Notes under the pieces: generated by a model
Database searches by the model: none
What the model was told of the DNA's origin: nothing
The model's input: only the letters and a program-made list of their open reading frames with translations
In this document: positions 17,117 through 25,245 of the stretch, piece after piece
How positions within the stretch are numbered: the stretch's first letter is position 1
How the letters are laid out: each line of letters opens with the position of its first letter
Position numbers and translations under genes: made by a program
Assembly (NCBI RefSeq): GCF_020539485.1
Contig: NZ_JACDXU010000003.1
Coordinates: 310,001 to 374,000 of the forward strand
Direction: 5' to 3'
DNA length: 64,000 bases
Origin: Fulverythrobacter ferritrahens
Lineage (GTDB): Bacteria > Pseudomonadota > Alphaproteobacteria > Sphingomonadales > Sphingomonadaceae

Positions 17117-17830
17117 TCAGTTCGCGGTCACCGGCACTAGGACGGGCTTGGTAGCCTCTTCCGCCACAGGCTCGATGATAGCGGCTTCCGCAGGCGCTTC
17201 GACAGGAGCGGGGGCAGCCACACCCATTGGTGCGGGTTGCCGAACTGTGAAGGCCGCATTCTGCTGAGGCGGCGGACCGTCGAAAGCGAGCGGAAGGTCT
17301 TCCTTGGTGTAGGCCATCAGTTCACGGCCGGCAGGGATCCTGCCGCTCTTGCCTGTAATGAAGGCAGCGAAGACGCCAGCAGCCACTACGCCGCCAATGG
17401 TCGCGACGGTATTGCCTTCGCCTTCTTGGCGATATTGACCGGTCAACGGGATGCGGCGCCCGCCGACCTGTGCATACTCGATCTCGATCTCCATCTTGCC
17501 TGACTTGCCGAAGGCGCCCTTGTTGGTGAGCCAGGAGATGCGGCCAACCGCGCGGCTACCCTTGGGGATGATGACATAGTCGCCATACATGACGTCATGC
17601 ACGACAGTCATGTTGAAGGTATCGCCTTCGTTCCAGGTCTTGCCCTTTGTTGTCAGTTCCTGGTTCATCGATACCAGAACCTCGGTATTGGCTGGCAAGT
17701 AGGCTGAGGCGGCAGGCCCCGCTTTCGTCACCTGCATTGGCGCGACGCCGCCATCTGTCGTGGTCTGCGCGTGTCCAGCGGTAGCCGCGAACAGGATCGC
17801 GACGCCAAACGCATTGGCGAATACTTTCAT
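17117..17830 (-). CDS. Secreted TrbI/VirB10-like orphan protein
   Basis: From ATG 17830 the protein is 237 residues with a clear signal peptide (MKVFANAFGVAILFAATAGHA). The mature part has VIIPKGSRAVGRISW and GKSGRIPAGRELMAYTKEDL. These resemble the beta-barrel core of TrbI/VirB10 proteins, where a polypeptide with an inducible 'pro-gly-ser' turn forms the outer channel. Unlike VirB10 it lacks an N-terminal transmembrane anchor and no other conjugation genes are near. The C-terminus is Pro/Ala-rich. It has its own upstream gap and lies after the terminator of the phage-like genes. Function unknown; similarity is by pattern only. Confidence 0.5.
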   Translation of the reverse strand: MKVFANAFGVAILFAATAGHAQTTTDGGVAPMQVTKAGPAASAYLPANTEVLVSMNQELTTKGKTWNEGDTFNMTVVHDVMYGDYVIIPKGSRAVGRISWLTNKGAFGKSGKMEIEIEYAQVGGRRIPLTGQYRQEGEGNTVATIGGVVAAGVFAAFITGKSGRIPAGRELMAYTKEDLPLAFDGPPPQQNAAFTVRQPAPMGVAAPAPVEAPAEAAIIEPVAEEATKPVLVPVTAN

Positions 17831-18321
17831 GATGCCCCCTAAATCTGCGAAATCCCGACTCGCGCGGACAAGGTGAAGCCTTTTTTTGAGCGTTGGCAAT
17901 TTAAGGGGTTTTGCGGAGGGTGGCCTCAATGACTTGGCACCCATGGCTGGAACTGGAACCTTGCCCATAAAAGAGCCTGTCTGCAGCCATGCATTTTGCC
18001 CCGCTGTGAATTGCTCGGAAACGGAGGTTAGAGTGCGTCGAGCCTTTGCAGCATCAACGCCGCCATATCGAGCGGGATCGCCTCTGTGTGCCTATCGTGG
18101 CGCCAATACGAGGCGGCTTTTTGCGGGTCCTACCCCCGGCCTCCGAGCGCCCAAAGCGCATAGGGACCGCTTTTTGCCCCCCAGAACCGGCCACATGGCA
18201 GTCGGACAGTTTGAAGTTTCAGTGTGTTGGGCGAAAAAATGGACGGTCGGGCCCGAAGACCTGACCGCCCGAGTTCACCGGCAGGAAGGATCAAGACAAA
18301 AACTGCCGGTTGGAGTTGATC
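17831..18321. other. 490-bp spacer between secreted-protein gene and phage-like genes
   Basis: This stretch contains the terminator of the phage-like operon (18232-18270) and should contain the promoter of the secreted TrbI-like gene. Open frames on the plus strand lack a ribosome-binding site and protein-like composition, so I see no gene here. Confidence 0.5.
18232..18270 (-). terminator. Terminator of the phage-like operon
   Basis: Read on the minus strand, GGCGGTC and GACCGTCC arms enclose a short GC-rich loop and are followed by A then TTTTTT (complement at 18234-18239). It is placed 50 bases after the stop of the coiled-coil gene. Confidence 0.65.
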
Positions 18322-19002
18322 TCAGCGCAGCGGGGGCGTGATCTCCACATCGGAGACGAAGCGAGCCGGGAGGGCGGGTCGCTTGCCCGCCAGGTTCTGC
18401 AGGAGGCTCACGATCTCAGGCGGCACGGGATAGTCGCGGCGCCCCGGTATAAGTCGGTCTTGCCCGATGACGCCGGCTGCTGCCCGCCTGACCGCCCCGG
18501 CTTCATGGTCCCCCTGCTTCGTCGCGTAGGCGATGGCGTCCAAGGCGACGGCCGCATCAATGATCTTCTGCGCTGCCGCCCGAGCTTCATCGGTGAGGGT
18601 CTTCACCACCTCCTGCACTGCAGGCCTGACCCGCAAAAAGGCGGCACGCTGGATACCGGCAACTTCGGCTTGAAGATCTTCGACCCGTTGCCGCAGTTCC
18701 CTGATCCCGGATCGCAGCGCACCGCGTTCGGCTTCGAGTTCGGCACGATTGGGAGCCGCAGCTGCTGCCTGTGCAGGTGCGACACCGGAGAGCATGGCCT
18801 CTGCCACTGCGCTCGCGTTCGGGCCGCGATAATCGACCAGTTCGCGGCTGATCTCGGTGCATCGCTGCTCGGCGGTTGTGATGGCTGCCTCGGTGCGGTC
18901 GATCTCGGCCGTGACTTCGGCAATTCGGGCGTTCTCTTCCGAGAAGTCGAGCGCCGCGGATTGTGCGCCGGCACGCTTGAGAATGCTGGTGTCCATTTTC
19001 AT
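18322..19002 (-). CDS. Coiled-coil protein of the element, function unknown
   Basis: A 226-residue soluble protein dominated by heptad-like charged helices (about residues 20-125: SEENARIAEVTAEIDRTEAA, LRQRVEDLQAEVAGI). An Ala-rich helix and a short proline-rich C-terminus (GRRDYPVPPEIVSLLQNLAG) follow. There are no membrane or cysteine motifs. Its ATG overlaps the stop of the upstream 149-residue gene by 4 bases, so the two are made together. It is the last gene before the operon terminator. A structural or assembly role alongside the tape measure gene is plausible but not shown. Confidence 0.65.
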   Translation of the reverse strand: MKMDTSILKRAGAQSAALDFSEENARIAEVTAEIDRTEAAITTAEQRCTEISRELVDYRGPNASAVAEAMLSGVAPAQAAAAAPNRAELEAERGALRSGIRELRQRVEDLQAEVAGIQRAAFLRVRPAVQEVVKTLTDEARAAAQKIIDAAVALDAIAYATKQGDHEAGAVRRAAAGVIGQDRLIPGRRDYPVPPEIVSLLQNLAGKRPALPARFVSDVEITPPLR

Positions 19003-19448
19003 GCCTCGTTGTTGTTGAGTTTGATGGCGCGATCCCAGATGTCACCGGCCCTCGAATTCTCGCTTGCTTCGTTCTTAGGGCTAAGGGCTCGATCCCAAAC
19101 GTCAGCAGTTCGAGCCTGCTTCGCTGCACGGGCGTGCCGTTCCTGCTCGGCGTCGGTCGGCAGTTCGGCGAGTAATGAAACGATCGAACTGGCTGACCAG
19201 CCATGGTCATGGATTAGCAGGCGAACGCATGACCGCTCGCGACCCAGCGAGAGGGGCGAGCCGAAGACGGTAGCGATACGGGCGCGCTCGCTTACACGGG
19301 CGGCCTGCGCTGCCTTCTCTGTGTCAGGCGCGGGTGGAGAGTTGTACTGGGCGGCACGGGCAGGCGCAGCAGGGGCGCTGTTGTTCGCCCGAGCGGCCCG
19401 CTGACTGGCCGACCGTTTGACGCTCAATCTCAGTGCTTCATATGACAT
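18999..19448 (-). CDS. Phage-like protein resembling the scaffold tail of S49 capsid proteases
   Basis: 149 residues. The basic, Ala-rich N-terminus is probably disordered. Residues about 55-95 (ERARIATVFGSPLSLGRE, then WSASSIVSLLAELP) follow the pattern seen at the C-terminus of phage S49-type capsid proteases, where this segment acts as internal scaffold. Two short repeats, DVWDRAL and DIWDRAI, close the protein. No protease domain is attached. The neighbours are the tape measure gene upstream and a coupled coiled-coil gene downstream. The family link is my pattern recognition and needs a profile search. Confidence 0.5.
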   Translation of the reverse strand: MSYEALRLSVKRSASQRAARANNSAPAAPARAAQYNSPPAPDTEKAAQAARVSERARIATVFGSPLSLGRERSCVRLLIHDHGWSASSIVSLLAELPTDAEQERHARAAKQARTADVWDRALSPKNEASENSRAGDIWDRAIKLNNNEA

Positions 19449-19511
19449 TGCGACTTCCTTTCGTGTTGTGACTGGTTGGCACTTCCCACGCCGGAGCGCG
19501 GGGAGGGCGGG

Positions 19512-22500
19512 TTAGTAGTTGGAGACTTTGGCGGCCGAGCTGCCCGTGGCCTGTCCACCGACCTGCTGCAGGGCGATGAGCTGACCGACATTTTGATTGA
19601 GGGCGTCGAGCCTGGCGTTGGTGCCGTCGATACCGCTGACAATGGCCGAATTGTCATTCACCGGAACGGCGCTGGTCGAACTGGGGTCGGCCCGGTTCTC
19701 GGCCGTTTCCAGCGCGGTGCGGGTCAGCGCCGTGACCTCGTTGAGCAGGTCGAAATAGGGTTGCTGCGAGCCGTAGATTTCGCGCTCGATCTCGAGCAGG
19801 GTCTGGGCGGCCTCTGCAAAGTCGTCATAGGCGGTAGTGTCGCCAGCCTGCACCCGTGCGGCCAGTGACTGGTATTCCGTTTTCGCCATGGCCTCGCGCT
19901 CTCGCAGGGACAGCGCGGAATTGTTGACGGTGAGGGCGTCGAGCAGGTTCTGCAGCGACCCTGCGACGGATTCGAAGGCCTGCTCGATCGCCTGTTTCCG
20001 CTCGATCCCGTAAAGCTCTTCGAGCTGGGCCAGTTCCTCGGCGCTTGCCCCGGCTTCTGCGAAGATGTCGCGCAGCCTGTCGAATTCTTCGTCGACTGCA
20101 TCAATCGCGGCGCCGATGGGGTCCTGATACTGCTTGAGCCGGTCGAACACGCTCTGGAAATCGAGCACCTTCTGCAGTGACTTTTCGAGGTCATCGCCCA
20201 GCATCAGAAGCCGTTCTTCCGATGCTGTCAGCCCATCGATCACGCCATCCTTGATCAGGTCCATGATGGCGTAGCGGATCGCGGCGGCCTGATCCTGGCC
20301 GAAGTCGATCGCGCCATCCTCGATCTTCGTGAGGTTGCGCCCCGTGGGGTCGACGCGCCAGCTGTCCTTGCGGATGCCGATCGAAACTGCGCCGGCAGCG
20401 GCGTTCACATTGGCATTGAGCGCGTCGGCAATGCGCTCGATGGAGTCCAGCACCGAATTGGCACCCGTGGTAGCGGCCTGAATGCGATCGTCATTGCCGC
20501 CATAGGTGCTGGTGATGTCCATGCCGTTGATCGTGACGGTGCCCTTTTTGATACCGCCAAGGATCTTTTCGAGGATGCCGCCCGCGATGGCGCCGATGAT
20601 GTCGCCACCGGGGATTCCAGTCAGAGCGCCAAGGGCTCCACCGATCTGGGAGCCGGTCTGGCCCAGTTCGATACCGAACGCGCCAGCGAGGCCGGAAACC
20701 ATGGTGCCGGTCTGCGCGCCCTTGAGTGCAACATCCAGAGCGTCCGTGATGCCTTTGGGAAGCCCCTCTATTCCCTTGAGTGCACCGAGGATTGCGCCGA
20801 CATCGCCAGCCGTAGAATATCCATACAGCGCGCCGGACATGACGCCTTGCAGGCTGGTGAAGAACTTCACGCCGAAGATCTCGTTGAGGCCGTCGAGTGC
20901 GGGGGTAACAATCTTCCGGGTGAGCTGCTCGAAAAACTGCTCCGGCGTCAGAGACATCACAGAGCCTTCGACGACAATAGCGCCGCCGTTGTCATTCGCT
21001 GGCATGGCGCCAGCTGCTTTCAGGCTTTCGATGAAGGGCGGGCCGAATGCCTGCTCGAAGGTCATACCAGCCGTCGCGACTGCGGCGGAGGGATTGAGAA
21101 CCTTCTCAGTTGCGACCACAAGCGCGTCGGCAAAGTCGGAAGCCGCGCCGCCCGCTCGCTTCGTTTCGCTGGCCAGGAAGTCGTTGGCGCTCTTTACGCC
21201 GAACTCGCCCTTCACGAACTGGTCGAGCTCTTCGAGTGCGGGGCCGAAGATCTTCTCAACCAACACTTTCGACTGGAGGTCGGAGAAGAGTTTGCCGAAA
21301 TTCGCGATTGAGCCTTCCCCGGAGAAGATGCTTTCCAACTCGCCGCGAATGCCTTGCGTGGTCGAGAGATAGGCGCCGAGCAGGTCGCGCTGCTTTTCCA
21401 GTTCCTTCGTGCGGGCGAATTCATGCCCCGCGATGTCGGCCACTTCCTGCTTCATGTCGGGATACATGGCGAGCAGCTTGGCGAGAGCTGCCGCTTCTTC
21501 CTTGCGCCCGTCCGTGATGAGTTGCTGCACCTGGGCGCGGAGGGCTTCTTCGGTGCCGAGCTGGCTTTCCAGCGTCCAGATGGCCTGCAACTGCGCCGCT
21601 TCCTCTTCGCGACCGCTGGCGAGCAGTTCGGCGAGTTGCAGGCGTCGCTCGGATTCCCGGGCCATGTCTTCGAGGGGCCGGACAAGCGCCTCTTCCACGG
21701 CGCGCTTCGCCGCCTCGGCGCTGGCGATGGTCTGCTCGAAGTTCGGCGGCTTCCGTTCGGCCAGGTCGGCGATCAACATGTCGAGCTGGCGCGTGGCTTG
21801 CGCGGCCTGGTCGATCAGGCGCGGCTGCTGATCGAAGCGTTCATTGATCCGCGCGATCGACTCCGCGGCACGGTCGCCGAAGTTCTCCAGCCGCTCCGCT
21901 GCACGGGCCGCGCTGGTGTCGGGCTTGCTGAGCCGATCCTTCTTCTGCGACTGGTCGTAGGCCTTGAGCGCGGCGTCTTTCTGCTGCGTGACCCGGAGCA
22001 ATTCGCGCTCATATGTGGTCTGGTCGATCAGGTTACGTTTGCGGCGCTCATCGAGCCGTGCCTGCTGCTCGGAGAAGCTGATCTCGATGTTGTAGCGTTC
22101 GTCTGTCGCGCGCTTCACCCGCTCCGTTCCCGCCGCGACGCCGGCGCTGGCGAGTTCCTTTTCCGCTGCAGCGATGGCCGCTTCGACACGGGAAATATTG
22201 GTCTGCTTGAGCTGGTCACCGGTCACGACGACGCCAGGAATGCCCATGCTGGCACCGGAGACTTCGCCGAAGGAACTGGCCGGCGTTGCCTGCAACCTCG
22301 CCAGTTCCGCTTTGGCCTCCTTGAGGATCGCGGCGGCCTTTCGCTCCGTTGCGACGATTGCGGCATAGGTCAGCGCCGTGCTGCGGTCCTGCGCCTTGTT
22401 GTATTCCTCGACCACTGCGGTGAGGCTGGCATAGCTGTTCCGTGACAGGTCCAGCCGGTCGGTCAGCAACTCCATGGCGCCAGCCGATTTGTCGGCCGCC

Positions 22501-23282
22501 TCGCCACTCTCGAACAGTTTGGCCACGAATGGCCCAAGGATCGCGGTAGCAGCGAAGATCGCGGCGCCCCATGGCCCAGAGAGGAACGTCGCGACCGAGC
22601 CGATGCGGCGCTCGACCGCACTGCCGCTGCGCTCCAACTGGCTGAGCGCGAATGCGGCTTGCGGAACCTGCTGGGAGAAGATCACGAAGGCGCTGGTGCC
22701 CATTTGCGCCTGGATCGTCATGTCCTGCATCTGCTGGCCAAGCTGGGCGTAGGCGGTGCGGCTGGCCCTCATCGAATTGGCCACGCTCGCCTGTTCCATC
22801 GCCCCGCGGCGCGTGGATTGCACCACAATGTCGGTCGCGCTGGCCTGCTTGTTCAGTTCGGCTTGGACGGCGGTTGCTGCGCGGGCGTGGGCCTGTGCGG
22901 CCTTCGCTGCCCGCTCCTCTTCGAGCCATAGCGCTTTCGTTGCGGCGATCGACTGGCGCGTCTCGACGGAATAGAGCCCTTCAGCCCGAGCAGCTTGCAG
23001 TGTCGCCTGATAAACCTCCTGTGCGGCCATCGCTCGTTGCATCTGAGCCTGTGCCGCGGCGTTCAACTGATCGATGCCGAGGTCGAGACTACCACCGGCA
23101 TTGCGCTGCGTGGACAGCGCCCGGTCGAGCGTCGCCTGTGCCTTGGCGGAGAAGTCATCGAGCTTGCGGCTCGCGCCGCCGAGGATGCGATTGACCTCAG
23201 CCTGGAACCTTGCCTGGGCCTCGGGGCTGTCTTTGTGCTCCAACTTGATGAATGCGGGAAACACTTCTGCGGGTGCACCCAT
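19512..23282 (-). CDS. Phage tail length tape measure protein
   Basis: At 1256 residues this is the largest gene of the element. The N-terminal third is long helical coiled coil. A conserved segment follows near residues 185-225 (LGQQMQDMTIQAQMGTSAFVIFSQQVP), then a hydrophobic hairpin (GPWGAAIFAATAILGPFVAKLF). Both are typical of siphophage tape measure proteins. The middle is charged and repetitive. Around residues 800-950 there is a Gly/Ala-rich hydrophobic region (GQTGSQIGGALGALTGIPGG), and the C-terminal part is again helical. In phages it sets tail length and delivers DNA. Here no tail tube, chaperone or baseplate genes accompany it, which is odd for a complete prophage. Confidence 0.9.
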   Translation of the reverse strand: MGAPAEVFPAFIKLEHKDSPEAQARFQAEVNRILGGASRKLDDFSAKAQATLDRALSTQRNAGGSLDLGIDQLNAAAQAQMQRAMAAQEVYQATLQAARAEGLYSVETRQSIAATKALWLEEERAAKAAQAHARAATAVQAELNKQASATDIVVQSTRRGAMEQASVANSMRASRTAYAQLGQQMQDMTIQAQMGTSAFVIFSQQVPQAAFALSQLERSGSAVERRIGSVATFLSGPWGAAIFAATAILGPFVAKLFESGEAADKSAGAMELLTDRLDLSRNSYASLTAVVEEYNKAQDRSTALTYAAIVATERKAAAILKEAKAELARLQATPASSFGEVSGASMGIPGVVVTGDQLKQTNISRVEAAIAAAEKELASAGVAAGTERVKRATDERYNIEISFSEQQARLDERRKRNLIDQTTYERELLRVTQQKDAALKAYDQSQKKDRLSKPDTSAARAAERLENFGDRAAESIARINERFDQQPRLIDQAAQATRQLDMLIADLAERKPPNFEQTIASAEAAKRAVEEALVRPLEDMARESERRLQLAELLASGREEEAAQLQAIWTLESQLGTEEALRAQVQQLITDGRKEEAAALAKLLAMYPDMKQEVADIAGHEFARTKELEKQRDLLGAYLSTTQGIRGELESIFSGEGSIANFGKLFSDLQSKVLVEKIFGPALEELDQFVKGEFGVKSANDFLASETKRAGGAASDFADALVVATEKVLNPSAAVATAGMTFEQAFGPPFIESLKAAGAMPANDNGGAIVVEGSVMSLTPEQFFEQLTRKIVTPALDGLNEIFGVKFFTSLQGVMSGALYGYSTAGDVGAILGALKGIEGLPKGITDALDVALKGAQTGTMVSGLAGAFGIELGQTGSQIGGALGALTGIPGGDIIGAIAGGILEKILGGIKKGTVTINGMDITSTYGGNDDRIQAATTGANSVLDSIERIADALNANVNAAAGAVSIGIRKDSWRVDPTGRNLTKIEDGAIDFGQDQAAAIRYAIMDLIKDGVIDGLTASEERLLMLGDDLEKSLQKVLDFQSVFDRLKQYQDPIGAAIDAVDEEFDRLRDIFAEAGASAEELAQLEELYGIERKQAIEQAFESVAGSLQNLLDALTVNNSALSLREREAMAKTEYQSLAARVQAGDTTAYDDFAEAAQTLLEIEREIYGSQQPYFDLLNEVTALTRTALETAENRADPSSTSAVPVNDNSAIVSGIDGTNARLDALNQNVGQLIALQQVGGQATGSSAAKVSNY

Positions 23283-23356
23283 GGTTCAATTCCTTTCGGG
23301 GGTGACGCGCGGCAGGATCTGCGCAGCGTCATGAGGGATGGGGGAGAGGGCGCGGT

Positions 23357-24469
23357 TCATGCGGCGGCCCTCCAGTTCTGGTTTGGCAGGACACGCTCGC
23401 AGGCCTCCTGCAGGGAGACGCGGTGCTGCTCAGGCAGTGCCTTGCCTCCACGAAACCGGCTCAACACCTGAGGCGGAATTCCAGCTTGTTCTGCCAGCCT
23501 GCCTACGCCGCCCGTGCCCAGTGTAAGTGCGGCTGCCGCAGCCCATTTGCGGAGCTCATCAAGCGGCAGTGCGTCGGGGAAGTCGAACTCGGGCCGCTTG
23601 ATCACACTCCGCGGCGTATCCATTTCACCCAACAGACGAGCGGCGCGGTATCCGGTCGGCTCGCCGTGATGCACGTCCCACAGGGCCATGAGCAGGCTTT
23701 CCAGCACTTCGCGCTCTGTGGGTTCGATAATATCCGGATCGCGGCCGATCTTCGCGAAGGCGCGCTCGAATGCTGACAGCTGCGCATCCGGTTCCATGTC
23801 GTAGAACCCAGCCGGCAGGAGTGCCGCGATCGAGCGAGGCTCTTTCCTGCCAAGCCCCGCTTCTGCGGGATCTTGTCCGAACAGGGTATTCTCGCAGTCC
23901 TGAGGTGGATAATCATCGAGGCGCATCGCGCTCGCAGCGCGGTGCGCAGTTTCTACTGAATCTAGTTCCTCAGTTTCTACTGAATCTAGTCTATGGCTGT
24001 AGTAGGGGGGTGTTTCGCTCGAAATTACATCGGGTTGTGTTTCTGGCTCACCAACTATCTTGTTGGTGGGCTCGCCAACTATCCCCCCTGCACTGTTGGC
24101 CACCTCACCAACTATCTGATTCTCGGGCACCTCGTGGGGGCCTTCGGATTGTTGGTCGCTCTGCCAACTATCTCCTTCGGTGAAGATCAATCTCAGCGTG
24201 AAACGGCGCTGATCAGCTTCCTGCCGCTTCCGGCTGATATAGCCGTATTCGAGCAAGCGGTTTGCCGCCTTACTGAAGTTGGAAATATCGGTCTTGGCGT
24301 AGCCGGCGAGCGTCGAACTCTTGGCGTAGCAGCCGCTGCCCTTGCCGAGCTTCTGGCTCATACCGTCATGCAGCGAGATGGCCATAAGGCAACGCAAATC
24401 GAGGGCGGTCAGGCGCGTGTCTGCCATTGCTCGCGTTGGAAGTGTTGTGAAGAGCCGGGGCTTAGCCAA
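23357..24469 (-). CDS. Winged-helix replication-initiator-like protein with internal iterons
   Basis: About 370 residues from a TTG start at 24469; ATG 24427 is an alternative. The longer form is preferred because FTTLPTRAMADTRLTALDLRCL looks family-like and the TTG overlaps the upstream stop. An N-terminal winged helix (GYAKTDISNFSKAANRLLEYGYISRKRQ, about residues 53-82) is followed by a low-complexity linker (about 100-190). A helical region comes next, then a second helix-turn-helix near the end (GVGRLAEQAGIPPQVLSRF). The linker DNA carries three spaced dyads and two direct repeats, which suggests an origin inside the gene. A transcription regulator of the same fold is the main alternative. 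Confidence 0.65.
   Translation of the reverse strand: MAKPRLFTTLPTRAMADTRLTALDLRCLMAISLHDGMSQKLGKGSGCYAKSSTLAGYAKTDISNFSKAANRLLEYGYISRKRQEADQRRFTLRLIFTEGDSWQSDQQSEGPHEVPENQIVGEVANSAGGIVGEPTNKIVGEPETQPDVISSETPPYYSHRLDSVETEELDSVETAHRAASAMRLDDYPPQDCENTLFGQDPAEAGLGRKEPRSIAALLPAGFYDMEPDAQLSAFERAFAKIGRDPDIIEPTEREVLESLLMALWDVHHGEPTGYRAARLLGEMDTPRSVIKRPEFDFPDALPLDELRKWAAAAALTLGTGGVGRLAEQAGIPPQVLSRFRGGKALPEQHRVSLQEACERVLPNQNWRAAA
23947..23990. repeat. Two 20-bp direct repeats beside the iteron-like dyads
   Basis: CAGTTTCTACTGAATCTAGT occurs exactly at 23947-23966 and 23971-23990, a 24-base period. The segment is clearly less GC-rich than the rest of the gene, as expected of an unwinding region. It encodes LDSVETEELDSVETAH, so a purely protein-level repeat is also possible. 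Confidence 0.85.
24051..24172. repeat. Iteron-like array of GTTGG-N8-CCAAC dyads inside the initiator-like gene
   Basis: Three dyads lie at 24062-24079, 24095-24112 and 24151-24168, each GTTGG, exactly eight bases, CCAAC. Each is followed by TATC and preceded by T or C then T. A fourth half-site, CCAACTATC, is at 24051-24059. The half-site spacings are 24, 33 and 56 bases. The last is not a multiple of three, so the copy at 24164 is read in another frame (DSW instead of IVG). This points to selection on the DNA rather than on a peptide repeat. Confidence 0.75.
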
Positions 24470-24665
24470 GCGCGCCCCCGGCCTCGATCACCGCGCCCTC
24501 TTCGAGCAAGGCCTGCTCGGCTTCCAAACGAGAGCGGAACGGTGCCAGCCGAGCGCCGAAGCGGCTTGGCCGGACAGCGGGCTCGACATGATGGGATGAC
24601 GGATCCCATGCAGCGAACATGTCGCCGAGTTCGGGATGCGACCCGCGAATGTAGTTCGCCGTCAT
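24462..24665 (-). CDS. Small protein of the element (67 aa), unknown function
   Basis: Starts at ATG 24665 (MTANYIRGSHPELGDMFAAW), overlapping the stop of the 78-residue gene by 4 bases. It ends by overlapping the TTG start of the initiator-like gene. The length suggests a regulatory or accessory protein; there is no recognisable motif. The tight overlaps are the main evidence that it is translated. Confidence 0.6.
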   Translation of the reverse strand: MTANYIRGSHPELGDMFAAWDPSSHHVEPAVRPSRFGARLAPFRSRLEAEQALLEEGAVIEAGGALG

Positions 24666-24898
24666 CGCGGGCCACCCTGGAGGATCTGCTGCAACAATCG
24701 GGGACGGATGACGAGGGAGATGTCTTCGGCCGTCGCGTATCTTGTGGCATGGCGGTAGGCCTTCCATCCATCTTCGAAATGCCGGCTAAGTGCGGAGAGT
24801 TTCGGCGCGTTGGCGAACTCGACGAAGAAGCGATCCCCGGCCTGCTCGACGCGGGCGAATGGCTCGGCTGCCATACTGAAGGGCAGGATGTCGGCCAC
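24662..24898 (-). CDS. Small protein of the element (78 aa), unknown function
   Basis: 78 residues, acidic/aromatic, beginning MADILPFSMAAEPFARVEQ, with no membrane segment. It starts 3 bases after the stop of the helix-turn-helix gene and overlaps the next gene by ATGA. It belongs to the chain of small early genes between the integrase and the initiator-like gene. No family recognised. Confidence 0.6.
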   Translation of the reverse strand: MADILPFSMAAEPFARVEQAGDRFFVEFANAPKLSALSRHFEDGWKAYRHATRYATAEDISLVIRPRLLQQILQGGPR

Positions 24899-24901
24899 CT
24901 C

Positions 24902-25150
24902 TCAGGCGACCTCACCGACAAGGGCCTTGATCGACCGCACCGAGATGAGACGGGTTTTGCCCACCAGCGTAGATTCGACCGCGCCGGACTTCACAAGCTC
25001 TTGGCCCTTGGTCAGACCCACATTGAGCATCTGGCACATTTGCGAAAGCCGAACCGCGACAGCCTCAGCTTGGACCGGCTTGGCCGTGCGGGTTGGCGCA
25101 GCTTTCGTCTTGGTGCGGGAGCGGATTGGGGTAACGGTGGAGTTGGACAC
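24902..25150 (-). CDS. Small helix-turn-helix DNA-binding protein (excisionase/MerR-like)
   Basis: 82 residues from a GTG start with a strong CGGAGG ribosome-binding sequence five bases upstream. After a basic, flexible N-terminus of about 28 residues there is a compact helix-turn-helix (RLSQMCQMLNVGLTKGQELVKSGAVESTLVGKTRLISVRSIKAL). This has the layout of excisionase/MerR-type domains, including the basic wing. Likely roles are excisionase for the integrase or regulator of the small-gene operon. A 6-base inverted repeat overlaps its ribosome-binding site. Confidence 0.65.
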   Translation of the reverse strand: MSNSTVTPIRSRTKTKAAPTRTAKPVQAEAVAVRLSQMCQMLNVGLTKGQELVKSGAVESTLVGKTRLISVRSIKALVGEVA

Positions 25151-25155
25151 GAATG

Positions 25156-25177
25156 CCTCCGTTCAATGTTGGAACGG
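25156..25177. promoter_or_regulatory. Inverted repeat overlapping the ribosome-binding site of the HTH gene
   Basis: CCGTTC (25159-25164) and GAACGG (25172-25177) are perfect arms separated by 7 bases, and the left arm overlaps the CGGAGG ribosome-binding site. It may be an operator for the HTH protein or a translation-blocking hairpin. Confidence 0.45.
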
Positions 25178-25245
25178 GGCGTGTTTTATCGCTGAGTGGC
25201 GGTCTAAGTCCGCAGCGGTTAAATCGGATTATTCGGGCAGAGAAT

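Noticed and set aside
17886-18341. A 151-codon plus-strand frame in the spacer beside the phage-like operon
   Set aside because: It lies over a terminator, has no ribosome-binding site and runs into the antisense of the coiled-coil gene.
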